A DNA stretch of 26,513 bases, taken from positions 1-26,513 of the IMG/VR virus record IMGVR_UViG_3300031857_001175; one strand, given 5' to 3'. Below are positions 15,069-22,082 of this stretch, piece after piece. Under the pieces are notes generated by a model, which was not told the origin of the DNA, searched no databases, and saw nothing but the letters and a program-made list of their open reading frames with translations. Source of the stretch: a virus. The translations under genes and the position numbers were made by a program. How positions within the stretch are numbered: position 1 is the first letter of the stretch; each line of letters opens with the position of its first letter.

Positions 15069-16064
15069 ATGCCAAAACTTTTTGAGAATCGAATCCCGTT
15101 TAAGCCATTTGAATATCCAGAATATTACAATGAAGGATGGCTAAAACAAGCACAAGCATTTTGGTTGCATACAGAAATTCCAATGCAAGGCGATATTAAA
15201 GATTGGAATGAAAATTTACAACAACATGAAAAGAATTTGGTAGGAAATATCCTTTTAGGTTTTGCTCAAACTGAATGTGCAGTATCAGATTACTGGACTA
15301 ACATGGTAACTAAATGGTTCCCTAAACACGAAATCAAACAAATGGCAATGATGTTTGGTTCTCAAGAAACGATACATGCAACAGCATATTCATACTTAAA
15401 TGAAACTCTAGGTCTTGAAGATTTTGCGGCATTTTTACATGAGCCTGCAATTGCTGAGAAATTTGAGTTTTTAACTGCAACTACTGCAGAATGGACTTAT
15501 GAAGATTTAGCATCAAATCCAGAAGCAAGAAAAGAAGTAGCTCGTTCATTAGCAATCTTTTCTGCTTTTGCCGAAGGGGTATCGCTTTATTCATCTTTTG
15601 CAGTACTTTATTCATTTCAAATGCGTAACATGTTGAAAGGCATTGGCCAACAAATGAAATGGTCTGTACGCGATGAATCGTTACATTCTAAAATGGGATG
15701 TCAACTTTTCCGTCATATGTATGAAGAATTTCCAGAACTCAAAGATGCAGTTCAATCAGATGTAGAAGAGGCTGCAACATTGATGGTACAAATGGAAGAA
15801 CAATTTATTGACAAAATGTTCGAGCAAGGTGATTTGGAAAATCTAAAAGCTGAAAACTTAAAAGACTTTATCAGAAAAAGAGCCAATGAAAAATTGCATG
15901 AGCTTGGATATCAATCTATTTTTAATTATAATGTAAAATCAGCGGAAGAGTTAGATTGGTTCTATCACTTAACCGGCGGGCTTACACATACAGATTTCTT
16001 TGCAGTACGTCCAACTGATTATTCAAAAGCAAATGAAGGCGAAGATTGGTCTGATTTATGGTAA
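15069..16064 (+). CDS. nrdB: Class I ribonucleotide reductase, small (beta) subunit
   Basis: This is a 331-aa protein with the full diiron site of class I RNR beta chains. The ligands are E69 (QTECAVSDYW), E100 and H103 in SQETIHATAYSY, E169 (FSAFAEGVSLY), and E203 with H206 (VRDESLHSKM). The radical tyrosine is Y107, four residues after H103, as Y122 is in E. coli NrdB, so a tyrosyl-radical enzyme is expected. It generates and stores the radical passed to NrdA for reducing ribonucleotides. The gene has a good ribosome site (AAAAAGGACATAG), follows a terminator, and overlaps the nrdA frame by 7 bases. Slightly short of the E. coli protein but typical of phage versions. Confidence 0.93.
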   Translation: MPKLFENRIPFKPFEYPEYYNEGWLKQAQAFWLHTEIPMQGDIKDWNENLQQHEKNLVGNILLGFAQTECAVSDYWTNMVTKWFPKHEIKQMAMMFGSQETIHATAYSYLNETLGLEDFAAFLHEPAIAEKFEFLTATTAEWTYEDLASNPEARKEVARSLAIFSAFAEGVSLYSSFAVLYSFQMRNMLKGIGQQMKWSVRDESLHSKMGCQLFRHMYEEFPELKDAVQSDVEEAATLMVQMEEQFIDKMFEQGDLENLKAENLKDFIRKRANEKLHELGYQSIFNYNVKSAEELDWFYHLTGGLTHTDFFAVRPTDYSKANEGEDWSDLW

Positions 16065-17866
16065 CAAAAAAAGAAAAAACAATGAAAAGTTTCGGAGAAG
16101 AATTAGGTTGGGAATTAGGAGTAGATTATCCGGAGTGGGGTAACACTGAAATATATGTTAAAACAATATCAAAAGGCTATTTGCTCGAAGGTGAAACTCC
16201 TAAAGATGCATATTGGCGTGTTGCAACAGCAGTAGCGCGCCGTTTAGGCAAACCATCATTGGCATCTAAATTCTTTGATTATATTTGGCGAGGTTGGTTA
16301 AATTTAGCAACACCAGTATTATCTAATACAGGAACAGACCGCGGTTTACCAATTTCGTGTTTTGGTATCGATGTAGCAGATTCAATTCAAGACATCGGCG
16401 GCAAGAATCTAGAAATGATGCTTCTTGCTAAACATGGAGGCGGTGTCGGTATTGGAATGAACATGATTCGGCCTGCTGGCAGCAAAATATCACAAAATGG
16501 TACATCTGATGGGGTAGTTCCATTTGCAAAGATTTATGATTCAACCATTTTAGCAACAAACCAAGGCTCAGTTCGCAGAGGTGCGGCATCAGTTAATCTA
16601 AATATCGATCATCCGGACTTTGAAGATTGGTTGGAAATCCGCGAACCAAAGGGTGATGTAAATCGTCAATGTTTAAATATGCATCAATGTGTAGTTGTAT
16701 CAGACAAATTTATGCGTAAATTGGAAGAAGGCAATGATGATGCTCGTCGCAAATGGGGTAAAGTACTTCAAAAGCGTAAAGCAACTGGCGAACCATATAT
16801 CATGTTTAAAGGCAATGTTAACAAGCAAAACCCAGATGCATATAAAACAAATGGTTTAAAGGTATTCATGACCAACATTTGTAGTGAAATTACATTGCAC
16901 ACTGACGAATCACACTCATTTGTTTGTTGTTTGTCGTCTTTAAACGTAGCAAAATATGATGAATGGAAAGATACCGACCTAATCTACACAGCAACCTGGT
17001 TTTTAGATGGTGTCCTTGAAGAATTTATACAAAGGGCCAAGAATATGCGAGGCTTTGAAAACTCTGTTAGAAGTGCGGAAAAGGGTCGTGCTTTAGGTTT
17101 AGGGGTTTTAGGTTGGCATACTTATTTGCAACAAAAAGGAATGTCATTTGAAGGATTGCCAGCACAATTCGAAACCCGTAAAATATTTTCACAAATAAAA
17201 ATTGAATCAGAACGAGCTTCCCGAGACTTGGCAAATGAATATGGCGAGCCATTATGGTGCGTTGGGACTGGTATGCGTAATACTCACTTAAGAGCAATTG
17301 CACCAACTGTTTCAAATTCAAAACTATCAGGCAATGTGTCTGCAGGAATTGAACCATGGGCAGCTAATGTATTCACTGAACAAACATCTAAAGGTACTTT
17401 TATTCGTAAGAATAAAGAATTGGAAAGAACTCTTAGAAAAATTGGAATCAATAATAAAGAAACTTGGGATAAGATTTTAGCTGACGGCGGATCTGTACAA
17501 GATTTAACAGAATTAGATAATTGGGGTTTTATTGCAGGTAAATTAATGCATCGAGACGAAATGCCAGAAACAGCTTTCACTAACAAAGAAATTGATTGGT
17601 CAAAAGATGTATTTAAAACATTCAAAGAAATCAATCAATTAGAACTAGTTAAACAAGCAGGCATTCGTCAGCAATATGTAGATCAGTCAGTTTCACTTAA
17701 TTTAGCATTTCCATCACAGGCATCTCCGAAATGGATTAATCAAATTCATATCGAAGCTTGGAAACAAGGAATTAAGACACTTTATTATATGCGTACCGAA
17801 TCAGTTCTTCGTGGAGATATTGCAATTCGTGCAACTGATCCTGACTGCATTTCATGCGACGGCTGA
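16058..17866 (+). CDS. nrdA: Class I ribonucleotide reductase, large (alpha) subunit
   Basis: This is a 602-aa protein, shorter than the ~750-aa cellular NrdA because no N-terminal ATP-cone is seen. Catalytic residues are present: C101 (LPISCFG) and C290 (FVCCLSSLN) as the redox pair. The thiyl C275 lies in NICSEI with N273 and E277. The radical-transfer tyrosine pair is in TLYYMRTES, and the C-terminal CxxC is in CISCDG for rereduction. Loop GGGVGIGMN and the RPAGSKISQNGTSDG segment match the substrate/effector region. It reduces ribonucleoside diphosphates to deoxy forms with NrdB. The start at 16058 overlaps nrdB; M9 (16082, MKSFGEELGW) is an equally plausible start since neither has a clear Shine-Dalgarno. 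Missing ATP-cone implies loss of dATP overall-activity inhibition (inference). No intron interrupts it. Confidence 0.93.
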   Translation: MVTKKEKTMKSFGEELGWELGVDYPEWGNTEIYVKTISKGYLLEGETPKDAYWRVATAVARRLGKPSLASKFFDYIWRGWLNLATPVLSNTGTDRGLPISCFGIDVADSIQDIGGKNLEMMLLAKHGGGVGIGMNMIRPAGSKISQNGTSDGVVPFAKIYDSTILATNQGSVRRGAASVNLNIDHPDFEDWLEIREPKGDVNRQCLNMHQCVVVSDKFMRKLEEGNDDARRKWGKVLQKRKATGEPYIMFKGNVNKQNPDAYKTNGLKVFMTNICSEITLHTDESHSFVCCLSSLNVAKYDEWKDTDLIYTATWFLDGVLEEFIQRAKNMRGFENSVRSAEKGRALGLGVLGWHTYLQQKGMSFEGLPAQFETRKIFSQIKIESERASRDLANEYGEPLWCVGTGMRNTHLRAIAPTVSNSKLSGNVSAGIEPWAANVFTEQTSKGTFIRKNKELERTLRKIGINNKETWDKILADGGSVQDLTELDNWGFIAGKLMHRDEMPETAFTNKEIDWSKDVFKTFKEINQLELVKQAGIRQQYVDQSVSLNLAFPSQASPKWINQIHIEAWKQGIKTLYYMRTESVLRGDIAIRATDPDCISCDG

Positions 17867-17885
17867 TGACTGTGATGGATAAGTT

Positions 17886-17935
17886 TATAACATATACATA
17901 TTTATAATAAAGGAATAAAATATGTATGTGTTATA
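17886..17935 (+). promoter_or_regulatory. Start-codon-sequestering hairpin with embedded promoter-like motif
   Basis: Bases 17886-17900 pair with 17921-17935 over 15 consecutive positions (one U-G). The loop of 20 bases (17901-17920) holds the Shine-Dalgarno AGGA, and the ATG at 17922 is in the stem. The motif ATATTTATAATAAAGG (from 17898) begins in the last bases of the 5' arm and contains TATAAT (17903-17908). RNA started just downstream would lack the 5' arm and expose the ATG; read-through RNA from nrdA would keep it closed. T4 I-TevI is controlled in this manner. Pairing is seen; function is inferred. Confidence 0.6.
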
Positions 17936-18575
17936 TGAAATCAAAAATGTTATTAACAATTGGCGATATATTGGTTGTACTAAAAATTGGACCGATCGTA
18001 AACAAGAACATATTCGAACATTAAATCAGAATACGCATTGTAATAAACATTTGCAACGAGCTTGGAATAAATACGGTTCTGATAAATTTATCTTTTCAAT
18101 TACTGAAACTGTACAATCAAAAGAAGAAATGTATAAACGCGAAATAGAATTAATTAGTGAAACTATAAATTTATATAATATTGTCAAAGGTGGAAATGGA
18201 GGTGATTTAATTACAATTCATCCAGAATATGATCGTATTATCGAAAATATGAAAGCCGCTCGTAAAAAAATGTATAAAGAAAAGCCCGAAGAAAGATTAA
18301 AACGCAATTGTTTCTTAAATCTATCAGAAGAAGAATATACAGAAAGATGTAAACTCTGGTCAGAAGTAAAAAAAGGTCCAGGCAACGGTAGATTTAAACA
18401 TGATAAAAAAATTGCACAAATTAACAAGAAAACTAATGAAGTGATTAAAATATGGGAATATTCGAGATTACTTGATTACAATGGTTTTAATTCAAAATAT
18501 GCAAGATGGGTAGCAGAAGGAAAACCTCAATTCAAAAGTCATAAAGGTTACTTATGGCAATACGTTGATATGTAG
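17922..18575 (+). CDS. GIY-YIG homing endonuclease
   Basis: This is a 217-aa free-standing homing endonuclease. The GIY-YIG domain fills residues 1-90: MYVLYEIKN (the GIY strand), YIGCTKN, then a RKQEH segment, a KHLQRAWNKYGSDKFIF helix, the catalytic Glu in KREIELISE, and YNIVKGG. A GGNGGDLITIHPE linker follows. The C-terminal ~60 residues (IAQINKKTNEVIKIWEYSRL to SHKGYLWQYVD) look like a NUMOD1/IENR1-type DNA-binding repeat module. It lies between nrdA and folE; endonucleases of this kind near nrd genes are well known in T4-like phages. Its start is enclosed in a hairpin. Unlike the enzyme at 22569 it lacks a C-terminal zinc finger. Confidence 0.88.
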   Translation: MYVLYEIKNVINNWRYIGCTKNWTDRKQEHIRTLNQNTHCNKHLQRAWNKYGSDKFIFSITETVQSKEEMYKREIELISETINLYNIVKGGNGGDLITIHPEYDRIIENMKAARKKMYKEKPEERLKRNCFLNLSEEEYTERCKLWSEVKKGPGNGRFKHDKKIAQINKKTNEVIKIWEYSRLLDYNGFNSKYARWVAEGKPQFKSHKGYLWQYVDM

Positions 18576-18587
18576 GTTGGAAATACC

Positions 18588-18607
18588 AAATAAATTTATT
18601 ATAATAT
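18588..18607 (+). promoter_or_regulatory. AATAAATTT.TTATAAT box before folE
   Basis: A 20-base element (18588-18607) matches the one before the gene at 25710 (25687-25706) in 19 of 20 positions. It contains TATAAT (18600-18605) and a perfect 12-base palindrome AATAAATTTATT (18589-18600). A start about seven bases past TATAAT would give a short leader ending in GAAAGAG before the folE ATG. Confidence 0.35.
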
Positions 18608-18625
18608 TATTGAAAGAGTTACAAT

Positions 18626-19333
18626 ATGACAGATAAGCAAAGACAAAACTTAGAACTAGTAAAACCTGGTTTCGCTAATGGTATTTCTACGCAATTAGCT
18701 AATAAACAAGCTATTGAAGGTCCTGATGCTAGATTGACTGATGATGAGAAACAGCATATTATTAAAATGGCTGCATTCTATTATGGTGAATTTCTCAAAG
18801 CATTAGGCGTAGATTGGGAAAAAGATCCTAATTCAGACAATACTCCTAAACGAGTAGCAAAGGCATATGTTAATGATTTATGGAAAGGTCGTTATGAGCC
18901 AATGTCAGATATTACTTCATTTCCAAGTGATGGTTATGACGGTATTGTATTCGAAGGCGGCATTCCATTAACTAGTATGTGTTCACATCATCATCAAACG
19001 ATTGAAGGACTAGTTCATATTGCATATATTCCAGCAGAGAACGGCAATGTAGTTGGATTAAGTAAATTAAATCGTGTTGTAGAACACTTTGGTAGACGAG
19101 GTGCAATTCAAGAACAATTAACAGTTGCAATTCAACACGCAATAGATGAACTTATTACTGACAATAAAGGTGTTGCTGTAATGATTGAAGCAACGCATAA
19201 TTGTGTATCTTGTAGAGGTGTTAAGCATCGTGGTGCATCAATGAAAACAGCAAAATTATCAGGAGCATTCTTAGAAGATGGTAATGCTCGTTCAGAATTT
19301 TATCAATTTGTGAAAGGTTACACTCATGGCTAA
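18626..19333 (+). CDS. folE: GTP cyclohydrolase I (FolE)
   Basis: This is a 235-aa protein. The zinc site is C119 with H121-H123 in TSMCSHHHQTIEG, and C193 in THNCVSCRGVKHRG. The GLSKLNRVVEHFGRRGAIQE and EQLTVAIQHAIDEL segments are the core FolE signature. The N-terminal ~40 residues are an extension; the DNTPKRVAKAYV stretch (72-83) matches the conserved entry helix. It converts GTP to dihydroneopterin triphosphate, the first step of both folate/pterin and 7-deazaguanine synthesis. queD overlaps its end by 8 bases and queE follows, pointing to the deazaguanine path. The ribosome site GAAAGAGTTACAAT is moderate. Confidence 0.93.
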   Translation: MTDKQRQNLELVKPGFANGISTQLANKQAIEGPDARLTDDEKQHIIKMAAFYYGEFLKALGVDWEKDPNSDNTPKRVAKAYVNDLWKGRYEPMSDITSFPSDGYDGIVFEGGIPLTSMCSHHHQTIEGLVHIAYIPAENGNVVGLSKLNRVVEHFGRRGAIQEQLTVAIQHAIDELITDNKGVAVMIEATHNCVSCRGVKHRGASMKTAKLSGAFLEDGNARSEFYQFVKGYTHG

Positions 19334-19787
19334 ATTTCAGTCAACAAAATTATTTGATGGTTATTCTACCTGTTTCCGCCAATGGCGAGCAGATGGTACA
19401 CATTGCAAATTCTTACATGGATATGCAGTATCATTTCGTGTATGGTTCGAAGGCGAATTAGATCATCGCAATTGGGTATTTGACTTTGGCGGTATGAAAC
19501 GAGCTACAACAAAAATTCAAGGAATGAATCCTAAAGATTACTTTGCGTGGTTATTAGATCATACTACAATTGTTGCCATGGATGATCCATATTTACCGCA
19601 ATTTAAACAAATGTATGAAGATGGTATTATTCAATTACGAATTTTAAAAGATGTTGGCTGTGAAAAGTTTGCAGAACATTTATACAACGTAATCAATGAA
19701 TTCTTAAAAGAAGAAACTGCAGGTAGAGTGAAAGCTATTAAAGTAGAAGTATACGAACACGAACGAAACTCAGCAAGTTATGAATAA
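19326..19787 (+). CDS. queD: 6-carboxytetrahydropterin synthase (QueD), variant metal site
   Basis: This is a 153-aa PTPS/QueD-family protein. The catalytic region reads STCFRQW ... HCKFLHGYAVSF: C27 and H31 match the canonical C..LHGH. The first zinc His is replaced by Cys16 (in STCF) and the last by Tyr33 (HGY). DFGGMKRA (53-60), LDHTTIVAMDDP (77-88, with H79) and VEVYEHE (140-146) fit the remaining signature. QueD converts dihydroneopterin triphosphate to 6-carboxytetrahydropterin for QueE. I believe a subfamily with the same FRQW...HGY form occurs in Alphaproteobacteria, so the change need not mean inactivity. It overlaps both folE and the next gene by 8 bases. Confidence 0.85.
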   Translation: MAKFQSTKLFDGYSTCFRQWRADGTHCKFLHGYAVSFRVWFEGELDHRNWVFDFGGMKRATTKIQGMNPKDYFAWLLDHTTIVAMDDPYLPQFKQMYEDGIIQLRILKDVGCEKFAEHLYNVINEFLKEETAGRVKAIKVEVYEHERNSASYE

Positions 19788-20163
19788 TATTAATGAAATG
19801 TATGTATCGATCTATGAATATACAGGTAGATCTGCTACACTTAACAATGTAGGTCGCGAAGTAATGGATGCTGCTTTAAAAGAAGGCATCAAAGTCGTTT
19901 GGCGAGATTTACCTCCAGATATGAAGCGCGAAAACTTCACACAGGTTGCAACATATCCTAGATCATTTCTAAATAAATTTTTTGGCAATGATGTTAAATA
20001 CACAATGATAGATCCAGTAACTTTAAACATGTTGTTTGATAAACTAACTGCATTAGAAGAAAAATTTAACGACCTAATAAAAAAATTAGATAATAAACAA
20101 GAAGAACAGTTAATAACAAAATTAGATCATGTCAATACCGATGATGATGAATTACCTTTTTGA
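19780..20163 (+). CDS. Unknown small protein with SSB-like acidic C-terminal tip
   Basis: This is a 127-aa protein lying between queD and queE and overlapping queD by 8 bases. Residues 7-70 look globular (YVSIYEYTGRSATLNN, VGREVMDAALKEGIKVVW, then YPRSFLNKFFG). Residues 80-117 form a likely coiled coil (LFDKLTALEEKFNDLIKKLDN). The protein ends in NTDDDELPF, closely matching the acidic tip (DDD(I/L)PF) by which bacterial SSB recruits repair and replication partners. No OB-fold signature is evident, so it is not called an SSB. Its position suggests translational coupling with the que genes. ATG at 19798 (MYVSIYEY) is an alternative start. Function unknown. Confidence 0.6.
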   Translation: MNNINEMYVSIYEYTGRSATLNNVGREVMDAALKEGIKVVWRDLPPDMKRENFTQVATYPRSFLNKFFGNDVKYTMIDPVTLNMLFDKLTALEEKFNDLIKKLDNKQEEQLITKLDHVNTDDDELPF

Positions 20164-20170
20164 GCCTATT

Positions 20171-20947
20171 ATGAAACCAGGAAGAATTACAGATTACGCA
20201 AAAACATTACCAATAGTAGAATTGTATCGTTGTGTACAATCTGAAGGCAGTCGATTTGGTCGCCCTACTATTGCAGTTAGAACTACAGGTTGCACTCATC
20301 GTTGCTATTTCGGCGAAGGAGGCTGGTGCGATTCTTGGTATACAAGTATCCATCCAGAAAAAGGTACTTTTTGTTTTAATGATATCATCAAGATTTATGA
20401 TGAGAATCCACATATTACAGAAATGATGTTAACTGGTGGTTCTCCGACTATGCACCCTGCATTAGTAAATGAATTAACTCATTTTGCAAATGAAAGAGAT
20501 ATCATTATCACGATTGAGACAGAAGGATCACATTTTATTGAAACTGATTATCCTATAGATCTTATTTCTCTTTCTCCTAAATTTGCAAATAGCGTTCCTG
20601 TTATAGGTGTTGCTACTCCGCAAGGTACAATTACGGATGAAAAAATGATTCGTCAACATAATAAGCATCGTCTTAATCATGAAGCTATTAAATCAATGTT
20701 ATCTTTTCATTCAGATTATCATTACAAACCAGTTTGGGATGGCACTGAAGAAAACTTAGCAGAGATTGAAGCATTTCGAATGTATCATAATATTCCAAAA
20801 TGGAAGACATTTATTATGCCTGCAGGCGATACAAGAGATGAATTAATTAAAATGTATCCAATTGTATTTGAAATGTGTGCTGAAAAGGGTTATAATATGA
20901 CTGGACGAGATCATATCATTGCATTTGATACTAAACGAGGTGTATGA
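20171..20947 (+). CDS. queE: 7-carboxy-7-deazaguanine synthase (QueE), radical SAM
   Basis: I chose ATG 20171 (MKPGRITDYA) rather than 20129, since the latter begins inside the previous gene and its extra 14 residues look like shadow sequence. The product is 258 aa. The iron-sulfur ligands are C41, C45 and C53 (TGCTHRCYFGEGGWCDSWYT): a C-x3-C-x7-C spacing, longer than the classic C-x3-C-x2-C. Insertions at this position are known in QueE. ELYRCVQSEGSRFGRP before it and MLTGGSPTMHPAL after it fit QueE. It turns 6-carboxytetrahydropterin into CDG, which QueC would convert to preQ0. folE and queD lie just upstream. QueC is not in the window. Confidence 0.88.
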   Translation: MKPGRITDYAKTLPIVELYRCVQSEGSRFGRPTIAVRTTGCTHRCYFGEGGWCDSWYTSIHPEKGTFCFNDIIKIYDENPHITEMMLTGGSPTMHPALVNELTHFANERDIIITIETEGSHFIETDYPIDLISLSPKFANSVPVIGVATPQGTITDEKMIRQHNKHRLNHEAIKSMLSFHSDYHYKPVWDGTEENLAEIEAFRMYHNIPKWKTFIMPAGDTRDELIKMYPIVFEMCAEKGYNMTGRDHIIAFDTKRGV

Positions 20948-21213
20948 GTATTATCAATTGGGAATTACATCAAAAGTTAAATAAAAATAACATAATTGAC
21001 ACGGAGTATAAATATATGAAACGAAAAACACCATTAACTAGACCAAAGCGTAAAAAGAATCATTTAAGTATGGTAACGTGGAATCAATTGACATATGAAA
21101 CAGTTAATATGCCAGCATATTTAGCGGATGAGTATGTTCGTCATTTTGATTTAACTAAAGTACCAACTACATCTGAATTACAATTTTGGATTTCACAACG
21201 AGATAGAAAATGA
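20944..21213 (+). CDS. Hypothetical small basic protein
   Basis: The frame opens with an ATG overlapping the queE stop (ATGA), giving 89 aa. An inner ATG at 21016 (MKRKTPLTRPKRKKN, 65 aa) has a better ribosome site, GGAG nine bases upstream, and gives a strongly basic N-terminus; it may be the true start. The rest is a short helical/beta region (HLSMVTWNQLTYETVNM, AYLADEYVRHFDL). No known motif. The TATAAATA at 21007-21014 equals the T4 late consensus but lies directly before the inner ATG. No function is proposed. Confidence 0.5.
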   Translation: MSIINWELHQKLNKNNIIDTEYKYMKRKTPLTRPKRKKNHLSMVTWNQLTYETVNMPAYLADEYVRHFDLTKVPTTSELQFWISQRDRK

Positions 21214-21269
21214 ATTGGACAGTAACAACGACATTTGGCAATGTCAATATTAATTATATCATAAAATGA
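21210..21269 (+). CDS. Possible 19-aa leader-like peptide
   Basis: MNWTVTTTFGNVNINYIIK fills the gap between two genes. Its ATG overlaps the preceding stop (ATGA at 21210) and its stop overlaps the thioredoxin ATG (ATGA at 21266), so ribosomes could pass through all three by coupling. It may only be a coupling device; no Shine-Dalgarno is seen. Low confidence because it is very short. Confidence 0.3.
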   Translation: MNWTVTTTFGNVNINYIIK

Positions 21270-21514
21270 AACAGATATTATACTTCACAGCAACATGGTG
21301 CGGTCCATGTAAAGTACTTAAGCCGAAAATCCAGGCTATGCAAAGTCAATTACCGATAACCATCTTAGATGTAGATACGAATTCAGAAGCAGTTGGAAAA
21401 TATTCAATTCGCAATGTACCTACAATTATTGTTACTAATGGTAGCAACGAAATAGGTCGATTAGTTGGCAATAACATCACACAAGAACGAATAGTAGAAT
21501 TATTTAATCAATAA
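21266..21514 (+). CDS. Thioredoxin-like protein
   Basis: This is an 82-aa protein with the thioredoxin active site WCGPC at residues 11-15 (FTATWCGPCKVLKP) after a first beta strand, and a cis-proline strand NVPTIIV. It is shorter than E. coli thioredoxin (~108 aa), in the size range of phage T4 NrdC-type glutaredoxins and minimal thioredoxins; the CGPC signature is thioredoxin-type. It could reduce the phage ribonucleotide reductase (C-terminal CxxC of NrdA), a role phage thioredoxin/glutaredoxin proteins often have. Start overlaps a 19-aa frame. No own ribosome site is clear. Confidence 0.88.
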   Translation: MKQILYFTATWCGPCKVLKPKIQAMQSQLPITILDVDTNSEAVGKYSIRNVPTIIVTNGSNEIGRLVGNNITQERIVELFNQ

Positions 21515-21528
21515 AAAAGGAATAAGTT

Positions 21529-21828
21529 ATGAATTGGACACCAATTGGAGATCAGGTTTTGATCAAAGTAGAAAAAGTTTCAGAGAAAACAAAAGGCGGC
21601 ATCATTTTAGTTGATCGCGATATGAATTTTACTAAAGGGGTTGTTGTTGCAACAGGTCAAGGGTTATTTACACAAACAGGTGATCGTATTCCGATGACAG
21701 TAAAAATAGATGATGAGGTATTTGTATACAAATCAAATCTAGGAGAAAATAAAAGCATTATCTTAGACGATACAGATTACATGTTGATTCGCGAATCTGA
21801 AATTGGGCTTGTAAATTCAACAAAATGA
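21529..21828 (+). CDS. GroES-like co-chaperonin (T4 gp31-like role)
   Basis: This is a 99-aa protein with the GroES fold signature. PIGDQVLIKVEKVSEKTKGGIIL opens the barrel; the FTKGVVVATGQG strand, the KIDDEVFVYKSNLGE strand and a YMLIRESEIGLV end follow, in the normal order. The mobile-loop region (about 17-26, EKVSEKTKGGI) is where GroES binds GroEL. Phage co-chaperonins help host GroEL fold the major capsid protein. A good ribosome site (AAAAAAGGAATAAGTT) precedes it. The roof-loop segment (about 40-57) reads ATGQGLFTQTGDRIPMTV. The next gene starts on its ATGA. Confidence 0.85.
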   Translation: MNWTPIGDQVLIKVEKVSEKTKGGIILVDRDMNFTKGVVVATGQGLFTQTGDRIPMTVKIDDEVFVYKSNLGENKSIILDDTDYMLIRESEIGLVNSTK

Positions 21829-22082
21829 TTGAAACATTAGGTTGGATAAGCACTTTATTAGTATTAGTAGGATATATACTCAATGCTAAATGTTTAAGAA
21901 CGCCAGCTATGATAGCTTGGATCGTTGGAGATATTGGATGGATAACATATGATATCTATATAGACAATTTTAGTCATTTAGCATTGAGTGCTATCATCAT
22001 TTCAATTAATTTATTCGGAATATACGAAACATGGAAAAAATCATCACAAAAGAACAAATACAAGACCGAGTTCAACAATTAG
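21825..22082 (+). CDS. Small 3-helix membrane protein
   Basis: This is an 85-aa protein with three predicted membrane helices: about 4-22 (LGWISTLLVLVGYILNA), 27-46 (TPAMIAWIVGDIGWITYDIY) and 50-68 (SHLALSAIIISINLFGIYETW), then a basic, polar tail. Glycines and aromatics recur in the helices, as in small transporter-like proteins (the pattern recalls PnuC or SemiSWEET repeats, but this is only a resemblance). Starts on the GroES stop (ATGA). Its last 17 codons overlap the next gene in another frame. Substrate and role unknown. Confidence 0.65.
   Translation: MIETLGWISTLLVLVGYILNAKCLRTPAMIAWIVGDIGWITYDIYIDNFSHLALSAIIISINLFGIYETWKKSSQKNKYKTEFNN

Noticed and set aside
17860-17925. An intron associated with the first GIY-YIG gene in nrdA
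   Set aside because: NrdA is continuous through its C-terminal CxxC and the endonuclease lies after its stop, so this is a free-standing gene.
20129-20170. Upstream extension of queE
   Set aside because: It overlaps the preceding gene's acidic end, and ATG 20171 gives a normal QueE start.
21007-21014. TATAAATA, identical to the T4 late consensus
   Set aside because: It lies one base before a possible ATG, so a transcript would start inside the gene; a single 8-mer in AT-rich DNA is likely by chance.
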